Of a DNA stretch of 60,000 nucleotides, positions 36,874 to 46,269 are shown piece after piece. Location of the stretch: NCBI GenBank assembly GCA_030704615.1, contig CM060733.1, positions 18,292,001 through 18,352,000 of the forward strand, written 5' to 3'. Each line of letters begins with the position of its first letter. The first letter of the stretch is position 1. The DNA is from Takakia lepidozioides. Lineage: Eukaryota; Streptophyta; Takakiopsida; Takakiales; Takakiaceae. Under the pieces are notes generated by a model. It saw only the letters and a list, made by a program, of their open reading frames with translations, was not told the origin of the DNA and did not search any database. The position numbers and the translations under genes were made by a program.

Positions 36874-37440
36874 ATGGCTGGGGGAAATGAGGACGTAATT
36901 GAAGGGCAGGTCTCTTCTCTTAGCCTGTGCACACAAGGGGACAGGATTTATGTTTCCCAAGGAACTCAGACTGATTTGAGTGGAGAACAGTTGGACGAGT
37001 TGATTGCATACTGGGAGTCAGACATTAGCAGTAGACAACAGACTGCTGTAGTTGGCATTGAGGGCCTCAATATCGCCTTGGACAGTCAGAACTCTGTTGG
37101 AGCCAGCAGTTCTGCAGCTGTAGGTGAAATACCAAAGTGGGTGAAAGCTAGGCTTGGAACACAGCCAAAGACAGCTCCGGGGACCAAGGTGTTCAGCCAC
37201 AAGGCCGTGGTGTACTGGAGCAGAGGAGCAGGAGCTACACAAGTTTGTGCAATCAGACATGGTTGCAGCCGGATACGCTCTGCACAGGGCAACCACGAGC
37301 GGGGGTTCATCAGCAATGACATGTTTGTTGTGCGTGAAGGAGATGCAGTCATTCGCAATGAGGACACCCGCAACCGTCTCAAAGCTTTCGAGTTGAGAGA
37401 CTATCAGACCCTACCTTTTGTTTTCTTTAGTGTTCAGTGA
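36874..37440 (+). CDS. Unrecognised open frame in the element leader
   Basis: A 188-codon frame (starts MAGGNEDVIEGQ, includes SQGTQTDLSGEQLDELIAYW) is intact. I recognise no domain. It lies between the captured exons and gag; it could be an element-encoded accessory protein, a gag N-terminal extension or a further captured sequence. Copy 3 has no obvious counterpart in its shorter leader. Confidence 0.4.
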   Translation: MAGGNEDVIEGQVSSLSLCTQGDRIYVSQGTQTDLSGEQLDELIAYWESDISSRQQTAVVGIEGLNIALDSQNSVGASSSAAVGEIPKWVKARLGTQPKTAPGTKVFSHKAVVYWSRGAGATQVCAIRHGCSRIRSAQGNHERGFISNDMFVVREGDAVIRNEDTRNRLKAFELRDYQTLPFVFFSVQ

Positions 37441-37714
37441 GCGGGAGATAGGGGAGTATTGCTTTGTCTCTACCTAGCAGAAAGAGGAGAGGGTTGGTTA
37501 GAGCGAGCTACTGTAGCTTGGGACAAGGGTAGTGGCAGGTTTCTGGACATAGATATACCTCCTACACCTTACCATCATGCAGAGCGAGGCACTTTGAGAA
37601 AGTCTAGCAGTTGATAGCATAGATCAGGATTAGATCTTGCTTGGTTGGGCTTCTATTCTTCCCCTCCTCTCTGTACTATTTTCATTACCTTGTACTTGTA
37701 GTTGCCAAGCCTCT

Positions 37715-38160
37715 CTTGGTGGAGGCCAGTCAGTCCGGGGTTTTGGGCTGGGATATTTTGCAGGTCAGCATTGCAGCTGGATTTTTGGTGTGGGGGTGTT
37801 GATGTTTTGATTTTTTGTGTTTGGATCCCCCCCAACACCTGCATGCTTGACTGTGTGCCATGTTGGTTTTGTGTGGGCGCTTGTTTTCATAGGGATTAGG
37901 CCGGATTTGATCACCGGTCAATCCTAGAGTGTGCTGTCGGTGGTGAGGCTAGTGGATGACCAGCAAGACCACCAGTGTTTTTCTTCTATGGTGAGGCTGG
38001 GTTGATGACCAGCCAACCATAGGAGTTCTTGCGGTGGATGCAGGTGCAGGTGCCCTGAGCCTTGGGATATGACCCTTAAACTGCAACAGGTGCCCACCCG
38101 TGTACTATTAATTAGTACTAGAGCCTTATAGTGTCACGTGGAGAGGTGCGCATTGTGGTG
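37715..38160 (+). repeat. Conserved leader segment before gag
   Basis: This noncoding block is clearly similar to 59138-59480 of copy 3 (shared TTTGGTGTGGGG, TGTGTTTGGATCCCC and GTTTTGTGTGGGCGCTTG), so the leader just upstream of gag is part of the element proper. Confidence 0.75.
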
Positions 38161-39900
38161 TCATTACGGAGTTACCCAAGGGTTTTGAGGGGAGTACAGC
38201 TACAGGCAGTAACAGTGAGAGTGGGTTCACAAGACGAGGTATTCAGTTCAGACCACCTTCACCGCCACCCTCAATTACTGTAGAGTCAGACACAGACTCG
38301 GAGGCTTCATCAATAGGTGTGCACTTTCATTCGCCATTGTTGTGGGACGACATGGATGGAGATGTATGGAGCTACCAAGGGGCCTCGTAGGTACTCTGGA
38401 GCTGTGGGCACAATTGAGTTGGATGACTTTATCCAGGAGTTCGACAGCTGGTGTGATTTGCAGCAGATGCGCAATCCACAGCTATTCACCCATTCATGGC
38501 GTGGAAGGACTGTTCCAGCATTTGGAAGGCCCGCCTATGGACGATTACCACGAGTTCAGGCGAGGACATGAAGCAGAGATTGAGGAGTGGAGGATGTATT
38601 GGTCATCTGACTACGTCTCTATTACTCGAGGCACGACGCGACCAGTAGCTGCATCAGTACCAATAGCTCCCACTGCCAGCACTAGTAGTGGAGCAAGTAG
38701 TGCTGGTACTTCTGCAGGTGGTACCAGTTCAAAAGGTGCTACTACTCCCTCCTGCCACGACTACAATACATGTGCCTAGATTCAACCCGGTGGTGGAGTT
38801 CTTCCAGGAGTTGCGGAGGAACTACCAAGGTGTACGGACAGAGAAGCTGCGAAGTTTGCAAGACTTCCAGCGCAAACCCAGTGAGAGCTTGCGAGAGGCT
38901 ACACTCGTATGAGGCGCTTGATAAGTGTGACCCAAGGGGTTTACTGAAGCTCAGGCAATCCAGTTTCTGGTATGGAATTTGGACAAGGAGCTCAGGAGAA
39001 GGGTGCGGGATGCAACCCTATTACAAGCAGCCCAACCCACATTAGCAGATGTGTTTCTGCTGGCTGAGCGATTGAGCTCAACATGGTGGAGAGCGAGTTG
39101 TTACAATTGGATTGGCAGGACATGCCTGCACGGGGCACAGCTGTCAGCCCACAGGCACAAGGGACTGCCCAACAGCGTGGTCAGGGGGGCAAGGTTGCCC
39201 AGCCCAAGTTCCATGGAGCTTACAGGGGACCTTAGTGCAGAGGCCCGTGGCATCTTTTGCAGGCCAACAGCAACCAGGGGTGATATGTTGGACATGTGGA
39301 GGACCCCATGTCAGAGAGATTGCCCAGAGAGTGGCAAAAGGCCGGCACAAGCACAGCCTGCACAGTTGCAAGTGGGCATTGTGGCAAGTATGGGCATAGG
39401 CGATGCCCAGTGTTTGACTTGCATCCTGAGTTGCGCCCAGGCCAGTTCCAAGGGAACAATGGTGGCCGGGGCGAGGTGGACCAGCCCAAAGAGGACGAGG
39501 TGGTCGAGCACGAGGTGCAGGCCAAGGGCAAGCTCCACATGGCCAAGGACGCGGAGGTCAGGGTGTTGACCAAGGCATGGCCAATCGGCTTCAGCAGCTA
39601 GAGCAAAGGCTCGCTGCCATGGCTATAGCTCAGGCGGTACCGGCTCCCAGGCGGGATGGTCACCTCCTGCTCCTGAGGGGAGATTATGGGAGGCATGGAT
39701 TCATGTGCGGAGCAGCACTACCACTAGAGCAGGTGGAGTCTGCTGCAGCCGTGACTCGAGCAGCAGCACGAGTTCCTGAGCCACGAAGTGCAGAGGTGGA
39801 GTTGGATCCACAACGTGGGGGGCAAGCCGTCAGGCAAGGCTGCCTCATCGTTCACCTTGGCGGAGACAGTGTCAACGCCATCCATGGCACCTAGTTCTCG
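38161..39900 (+). pseudogene. Gag of DNMT-gypsy copy 1, frameshifted
   Basis: A capsid-like region (ELDDFIQEFDSWCDLQQM, then ELRRNYQG...LRSLQDFQRKPSESL) is followed by two zinc-knuckle-like sequences (CWTCGGPHV near 39285 and CGKYGHRRC near 39380-39405). Frames change near 38360, 38495, 38760, 38900, 39240 and 39310. Copy 3 carries the same N-terminal part at 59593-60000, confirming it as element gag. The 39600-40260 stretch after it has no recognisable domain. Confidence 0.75.
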
Positions 39901-40266
39901 CCCGACTGTTACCGCGGCGGACATTACTATGCCATTGGGGAGAGCTACACGTGCAGCACTGACACCTTCCACCAAGGCTAGTGCAAGCCGGTGTGTTGTT
40001 GGGGGCAGCCACCTCTGTGTGTCAAGCCCCACTGTTATCGGTAACCATGATTTGCGACGCCGGGAGTGAGACCAGTTGCAGTGTTCAGACTAGCAAGCAA
40101 CACCTGTGAGAGTGGGAGGTCACTCCATCTCTGCAGAGTTAGTGGAAGTGTAGTGGCAGAGGGATCCTCGGATTTGAGGGTCAAGACTGCCACGGCAGCG
40201 CCTGGCAAGCTGCAACTGCCAGATTGACGGAGCCTGCCAGCTAGGCCGCCTTTGAGTGCGCCACGG

Positions 40267-40551
40267 TGACACCTGGAGTTTGTCTTGTTAGACAACCAGG
40301 GAGGCATTTTCACTTTGAGTGGAACCGGCAGGCAAGAAGTACCGTCACTGCGGGTCTTGTTGGACGCGGGAGCCCAACCACTGATGTTGGGCAAAGCTGC
40401 TATTGCAGGTTTGGGCCTCATGGAGGCGGATATGGAGCCTTGTCCTTTCCAGATACAGACAGTCTCTGGGAGGATCAGAGCAGCGTGGGGCATGACACAT
40501 CATAGTGGCTATTCGACTGCAAGCCGGATCCATCCTGTATATGCTCAGTGA
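40267..40551 (+). pseudogene. Aspartic protease domain of DNMT-gypsy copy 1
   Basis: The frame shows VPSLRVLLDAGAQPLMLG followed by AAIAGLGL, the retropepsin active-site strand and flap side of Ty3/gypsy proteases. The active site reads DAGA where DSGA or DTGA is usual. The frame is separated from gag and from the methyltransferase by breaks. Confidence 0.65.
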
Positions 40552-41032
40552 TGCGAGCCAAGGCCATTGTGATAGAATGCGGTCCTCCTTACGATGTACC
40601 CTCGTTGGTGGGGCAGTGTTCTACCCCATGGTCTTTCACCCTGACTTATGGAGGGTTCTAGCATCTACGTCCTGGAGGAGTCAGCATCCTACAGGCCTGG
40701 ATGGCAGTCAGGGGATGGTCGCCGTGCACAGCTCCCTGTGACATTCATTGGGGGTATTGCAGCTGCCCAGCGGGGCAAGAAAACACTACTAGCGCCTTCA
40801 CAGCTGCAGTTAGTTGGCCTGGAGAGTTGCTGGAAGGCAATGCCCATGCAGAGGATGTGCCACCTCCAGCAGAGCAGGATGACATGCATGGTACGGCGGA
40901 GTTGCCTGCCATGGTTGCTCACACTCCATTGTGGGGTACGAGCAAGGATTTGCAGCAAGCTGCTGATGGACGGGTGCAACAAGCTGGGTAGAAGCTTTTG
41001 TACCGTCAGGAGAGGAGGAGAGTGCGGGGTGA

Positions 41033-42230
41033 TTGCACCAGGGAAACCTCAGTTGTCACCATTGGACACCACACCTCTTGTGTGGCAGCGGCCGGATGAA
41101 GGCATTATGCCTTCTGGACTTGTTTGGCGGGATCAGCACTGGATTGGCTGCAGTGCTGCAGGCAGGTGTACGAGTTCGACGTTACCTGTATGTGGAGAGG
41201 GATGAGACTGCACGACGCGTCTCACTGCGCCATGTTGCTCAGATGGTACAGCAGTACTGAGTGTTGCCGTTGCCTGTCTGCAGTTCGTGGATACCAGCAG
41301 GCCTTGCCAGCAGACATTGCGTTGCTGGGGGCGCAGGATTTGGAGCGGGTTGGCTCCATTGATCTGGTAGTGGCAGGTTGGCCCTGCCAAGGGCATTCAT
41401 CAGCCGGGCATGGCAATGGATTGCGAGACTCGAGGACGGGTCTGTTTTGGGAGATGGTGCGGATTTTGCGCCACTTGCAGCTTCATCAAGCTGTATCTCC
41501 AGCATACATCTTGGAGAATGTGCCACTGATGGGTGATTCTCGGGCCAGGGTGATGGCCAGTGTGCATCAAGTCCGGTCGTGGCTTGGGTCAGCAGTGTTG
41601 CTGGATGCAGCTGCAGTGGGGTCACGGGCTCATCGTCCACGACTATGGTGGACTAACTTGATGCCACCCGCACTGCTCAAGCGTGCATTTGATGGGGTGC
41701 AGCGGCCAGCACACCTCACCGTGGATGGCATTTTGGACACAGGAAGGCAGTCTCAACGTGTGAGACACGATGACCGTTCGCCTTTGGCAGTGGTCAACAG
41801 GGTGGGTCAACCACGAGCAGCATTACCTACACTGCTCAGCTTCCCAGGATCCCATGCTTTTCGGGATGGTGGACCTGGCCTCCTGTGGGATGCTCAGTTG
41901 CAGCAGTTAGTGGAGCCTAATGCCGACGAGCGAGAGCGGGCTATGGGGTTTTCCACTGGGACCACGGCGGTGCCTTCTCTTTCTGAGGCATCACGTCGTC
42001 AGGTGTTGGGGCAAGCAATGGATCTCAATTGCTTGACCTGGATTATCAGCTTGGCTATGGCTGAGCAACGTAGAGTGCGGAGTGCACTTCCCTTGACGGT
42101 CTCTCTGCCTACCGAGACGGTACAGGCAGCGAGTGGGGGCGAGCCGGTGAGGACCACGGGTGTAGACATCCATGGCACACGTGGGAGGTGCTCGAGGTTC
42201 AGAGGGAGTTGGCAGCCAAGGCAGCTGTGA
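41033..42230 (+). pseudogene. DNMT3-like C5-cytosine methyltransferase domain inside pol
   Basis: Two overlapping frames make one domain. The first (41096-41260) has motif I (LLDLFGGISTGL) and motif II-like VRRYLYVERDETA. The second (about 41260-42115) has motif IV VVAGWPCQGHSSAG with the catalytic Cys at 41385, the RTGLFWEMVRIL helix, motif VI LENV with its Glu at 41514, motif VIII SRAHRPRLWWTN, and MGF followed by RRQVLGQAM (motifs IX-X). Motif order is linear, as in DNMT3, not permuted as in plant DRM. A one-base frame change lies at about 41250-41285. Motif I has Gly where Asp is usual (LFGG for LFDG). It lies between protease and RT and would act on DNA, perhaps the element's own cDNA. 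Confidence 0.88.
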
Positions 42231-42439
42231 TGGATGAGGTTGGGGATTCTTCTCGGGATGAGGAGGTTCTCAATGATGAGATGATGGGGCAGGATGAGGC
42301 CTTGTCATTGACTGAGCAGGAAGGGGGTACTGCTCAAGAGGTTGCAGCATAGCAACCACGGGACGCGTCCTCTACCTCTAAGCCCACTGGACTTAAGGTT
42401 GCAGTTACGGAGGACAATTGGGAGCCTGACATTGGACCC

Positions 42440-43860
42440 ATTGTCACCGGAGGAGAGAGACGACGTATACGGCGGTTCCTGAGGGCTTACAGGAATTGCT
42501 TTGCCTTCAGTTTGAAGGACTTGGGAGCACTGAAGGGTCAAGAGATCCGTATTGAGTTGGCCACTGACACGCCAATCTTTCGGAGACCCTATAGATACAG
42601 TGACATGGAGAGGTCTTTGATTCAGATGAGGACTCAAGATCTCTGGGAGGCAGGTTTTGGGAGCTCTCTGGTGGAGAGTATGCTTCAGCCACAGTGATGC
42701 CAGCTAAGAAGGATGTCTATGGCAATTGGAGAGAGACGTATGTGCGGTGATTACCGGCCTGTAAATCGTCAGACCAAGTCCGATAGGTATGCCATGCCAA
42801 CACCAGAGGAGATCTTTGATGCCATTGGGCATTCCAAGGTCTTTAGCACGTTGGATTTACGATCCGGATATCACCAGTTGCCGATCAAGGAGGCGGATAA
42901 GCAAAAGACGGCATTCTGGGGGATCAATGAGCACGGGAAGGATTGCCTATACCAGTGGCGGTTCTTACCATTTGGGCTTAAAAACGCTCCCGCTGAGTTT
43001 CAAAGAGTCATGGACAGGATTCTAGCAGGGGTGGAGTTTGCTCGGTGCTACATAGATGACATCATCATCTTTAGTGCTACGGTGGAGGAGCATGAGAGAC
43101 ACCTTCAGGGGGTATTTGAGCGCTTGAGGACGCACGGATTGAAGTTACATCCGGGCAAGTGCAAGTTTTTCCACAACCAGATTGAGTATCTGGGTCACAT
43201 GATATATCCTGGAGGATTGGGGGTACAGCAGACTAATAGGTAGAGTCCATTGCACAGGTTCCACGCCCCACGGATGTGAGCCGAGTTCGAGCTTTCATGG
43301 GGTTAGCAAACTATTACAGACGGTTTGTTAAGGGATTTAGTGCCATTGCAAAGGCTCTAACCAAGCTGACCAAGGTGGACCAGGAGTGGCAGTGGGAAGA
43401 TGAGCAAGAAGAAAGCTTTTCAAGAGCTCAAGGCGAGGTTGACCTCGGCGCCCATCTTGAGACGACCTATCAGGGGGCGTTTTCAGCTGCATACAGATTG
43501 GAGCATGCTGGGGCTTGGAGCGGTGCTCACACAGGTGGATGATGAGGGAAGAGAGTTCGTAGTGGCTTATGCTAGCCGCTCGAACAATGTTGCAGAGTCT
43601 AAGTATAGCTCATATGAGGGAGAATGCTTAGCTGCAGTGTGGGCCGTGGCACACTTCAGGTGCTATCTATACGGCAATCTCTTCACCCTTGTCACGGATC
43701 ACCAACCACTCAAGTGGTTGATGGAGTCAGACAAGCTTACGGGGAAGCTTGCACGGTGGGCACTCATCCTTCAAGAGTATGACTTTCAGGTGGTGCATCG
43801 ACCGGGTTTGGTCAATCGCAATGCAGATGGGTTGAGTCGCAATCCATGCACGAGCCAGCA
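42440..43860 (+). pseudogene. Reverse transcriptase and RNase H of DNMT-gypsy copy 1
   Basis: RT blocks are [42 protein letters not shown] and CYIDDIIIF (YIDD catalytic box), followed by YLGHMI. RNase H shows FQLHTDWSMLGLGAVL, YEGECLAAVWA, TDHQPLKWL and NADGLSR. Breaks occur near 42695, 43240 and 43400. Both enzymes copy element RNA into DNA. The RT is of Ty3/gypsy type. Confidence 0.9.
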
Positions 43861-44009
43861 GGATGACACTGGAGCTCGGTGGCATGGTGAGACGGACGAG
43901 GAGATGGTGCCCGGATGGCATGCATCTGCATTTCTGTGTATCTTGGCAGCGGAAGGCCAGGTTGGACCTGCAACAGGGATGACTGTAGATCAAGTGTCTG
44001 AGGACCCTG

Positions 44010-45168
44010 AGGCCAGCAATGAGCAAGGTGGCGCCAAAGATATACATGAGGATTCAGTTGTGTTGGACTACCTCCGCACTGGAGACACTGGCAGCCACTG
44101 TGACTGCCAAGGAGAGGGATCGGATCCTACAACGAGCCAAGAGGTTCAAGTGGGAGGGGACACACCTGCTCCGAGTGTGGGAGGATGGTCGAGTGAGGAT
44201 TGTGCCTCACCCAACACAGCGGGCACGGTTAGTGCGGCATGCCCATGAGGAGTTGGGGCATTTTGGGGTGCGACGCACTCATAGTCTACTGCAGGCAGGG
44301 GCAGTATTGGTGGCGTGGTATGCACACAGAGGTGCAACAATTTGTGGCTAGGTGCATGGTGTGTGACAGGGTGCGTGCTTCATTCAACGCCCCTACTCCA
44401 CAATTGCACCCTCTTCCGATCATGGGATTGGGCTACAGGTGGAGTCTTGACTTCGCAGGGCCGTTGCCACTGACCATGCGCCACAACAAGTACGTGTTGG
44501 TGATGGTGGAGCACTTCTCCAAGTGGATTGAATTGGTTCCATTGCCTGATAAGGCTAGTGAGGGAGCTGCGTATGCATTCTTGGATTGTGTGCTTAGCCG
44601 ATTCGGTGCTCCAGCTGAGGTACTCACGGACCAAGGGAGAGAGTTCTTGGGGGAGTTTCAGGCTTTGTGTGACAAGGCCTTGATAGACCACCGCACCACT
44701 TCTCGGGATCATCCTGAGGCCGATGGCTTGGCAGAGAGAGTTGTTCAGACAGTAAAGAGGGGTTTGCGCAAGTATGGCTTGCAGAAGGGACACCTAGGAG
44801 ATTGGGACCTTCAGTTACCCTGGTTAGCCATGGGCTACAGGTTCAGCAAGCAAGCATCACTTGCCTCCTTCTCACCATACTTTCTTCTCTTTGGCCGAGA
44901 GCCGGATTTGCCTACATCCATTCGCAGAGAAGCTGCTACAGTTCTTAACCTTGACGATCCGGACGTGTGGGCACGTGCATGTGAGCAGCGTGCAGAGTTG
45001 TTCAAGAGAGTCATGCCCATGGCTTTCGAGAACCTTGCCATTGCACAACACCGTGATACGTTGAGGTATGCTACCATACGTGGTGGGGGCTATCGTCCTG
45101 GGGTTCGGAGATTCAACCCTGGTGACTATGTCTATCTGCAGCAGACTGCCCTACGACCCTGGATGTGA
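44010..45168 (+). pseudogene. DDE integrase of DNMT-gypsy copy 1
   Basis: An H2C2 zinc finger (RHAHEELGHFGVRRTH, then CMVCDRV) precedes a core with SLDFAGPLP, VLTDQGREFLGE and HPEADGLAERV, giving the D, D, E triad. The frame 44239-45168 is open through the whole core. The finger is split by one frame change near 44300. Presence of a DDE integrase matters because the element's ends look like those of tyrosine-recombinase elements. Confidence 0.9.
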
Positions 45169-45488
45169 CTGCAGGACGTGTTATTTTGAGGGTTCGAGAG
45201 GTCTTGCCCTCAGGCGTCTTGGTCTTGGAGGGTCGGGATGGCATAACTTGGAAGGACCATGTGCGTAATTGTGCGCCATGTCACCTTCCGAATGTCGATG
45301 GCAGGATTGACCCAAACCTGGCAGTGGTATCTGCAGGTTTGAGGTGCATGTTGTGTGGGTCTGCTAAAGGGGCAGCCACCATGCTGGTGTGTGATCGATG
45401 CTCTAGAGGTTGGCATATGGGATGCTTGACTCCACCTCTTGAGATGGTTCCAGATGGGGATTGGTTATGTCCACATTGCATTGGATAG
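45126..45488 (+). CDS. Integrase C-terminal module with PHD finger, -1 frame
   Basis: In the -1 frame relative to integrase, a GPY/F-like strand region (RVILRVREVLPSGVLVLEG) leads to a PHD finger: CMLC, VCDRC, GWHMGC and LCPHC, spacing C-x2-C-x11-C-x2-C-x4-H-x2-C-x14-C-x2-C. PHD fingers bind histone H3 tails, so this module probably replaces the chromodomain as chromatin tether. It ends at a stop at 45488. Copy 2 has the same module in the same -1 frame. Confidence 0.85.
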   Translation, partial: LCLSAADCPTTLDVTAGRVILRVREVLPSGVLVLEGRDGITWKDHVRNCAPCHLPNVDGRIDPNLAVVSAGLRCMLCGSAKGAATMLVCDRCSRGWHMGCLTPPLEMVPDGDWLCPHCIG

Positions 45489-45733
45489 TGGGAGTGGATA
45501 CAACCATGGAAGGCTAACAAGAAACGCAAGGCCCAGCTACTAGGAGACCTTGAACACACGAGATCCTGGCTCAAGTTCACAGATTGCAAGACGGCGACTA
45601 ACGATGGGGCTACTCTTGTACCCGGCCTCTTGGTCTATAGAGTTTGAGTACAATAGGGACAGTGATAGAGGACTTAGTACGGTTGTGGCTATTACATCTT
45701 GTAGCTATCTGGAGGTAGAGGGACCTATCCACC

Positions 45734-45747
45734 AGCTAGGGGGGCGA
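45734..45747 (+). promoter_or_regulatory. Polypurine tract of DNMT-gypsy copy 1
   Basis: AGCTAGGGGGGCGA ends exactly where repeat B1 begins. The same tract, reversed, abuts B1 of copy 2 at 55451-55464. It is the expected start of plus-strand DNA. Confidence 0.75.
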
Positions 45748-45833
45748 TTGTGGCAGACTACTTTATTGTGCATATATGTGTGGTGTGGTTTGGACAGCGA
45801 TGTAGTTGTGTAGCGATATGTATGCGCACGACA
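45748..45833 (+). repeat. Terminal repeat B1
   Basis: 86 bp from TTGTGGCAGAC to CACGACA, repeated without visible change at 46184-46269 and separated from A2 by GC. The junction GACAGCTGTC is a perfect 10-bp palindrome that looks like a joined pair of element ends. Confidence 0.93.
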
Positions 45834-45835
45834 GC

Positions 45836-46183
45836 TGTCAAGTTAAATAAGCACAGTGTGAAAACAGCTAGAATAAAACTAGTTATTTGTATTTAACACT
45901 TGGATTTAGGTCAAGTGTTAAATCAGGTGTCAAGTTTAGTTTGACACCTGGTCCGTCTTATCTTCACGAGAGCGGCAGTCGCGCGGCTCATCTCTCTCGA
46001 GTTGAGCCTGCGCGACCGAGCTCCTGCATCGTTTAGGATTGAGTGTGCTCATGATGGGAGTGTAGGTTGTTGTGGGGTGGAGTCCCCACAGCTTGGGGTG
46101 CCCCTGGCTCGACTACTATTTCTAAGAGTGATGGTTTGGTTTTCATGTTTTGTGTCAACAGTGTGTTCGTTGGTTTCTTATCA
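45836..46183 (+). repeat. Terminal repeat A2
   Basis: 348 bp, one visible difference from A1 (34677 C, 45977 A). It sits between the two B repeats. Confidence 0.93.
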
Positions 46184-46269
46184 TTGTGGCAGACTACTTT
46201 ATTGTGCATATATGTGTGGTGTGGTTTGGACAGCGATGTAGTTGTGTAGCGATATGTATGCGCACGACA
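46184..46269 (+). repeat. Terminal repeat B2, right end of copy 1
   Basis: Second 86-bp B copy. It ends at GACA, directly followed by the right AGAA target duplication (46270-46273). Confidence 0.93.

Larger units (their letters stand above)
34536..46269 (+). mobile_element. DNMT-gypsy copy 1, methyltransferase-carrying retrotransposon with split direct repeats
   Basis: This 11.7-kb element begins TGTCAAG and ends CACGACA. It is flanked by AGAA on both sides (34532-34535 and 46270-46273), inside a transposase relic whose reading frame continues across the empty site. Its layout is A1 (34536-34883), a leader with captured exons, gag, protease, DNMT3-like methyltransferase, RT, RNase H, DDE integrase, PHD finger, polypurine tract, B1, A2, B2. 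A1 and A2 differ at one base of 348 by eye and B1 and B2 look identical over 86, so the insertion is young. The coding region nevertheless has many frameshifts, so it may have been mobilised in trans or contain assembly indels. Confidence 0.9.

Noticed and set aside
41033-42230. Plant DRM-type methyltransferase
   Set aside because: DRM enzymes have permuted motif order (VI-X before I-V); here the order is linear I to X as in DNMT3.
34536-46269. DIRS/PAT/Ngaro element with tyrosine recombinase, suggested by the split repeats
   Set aside because: The coding region shows an H2C2 finger and DDE integrase and there is a 4-bp target duplication. No tyrosine recombinase motif was seen, though decayed frames limit this.
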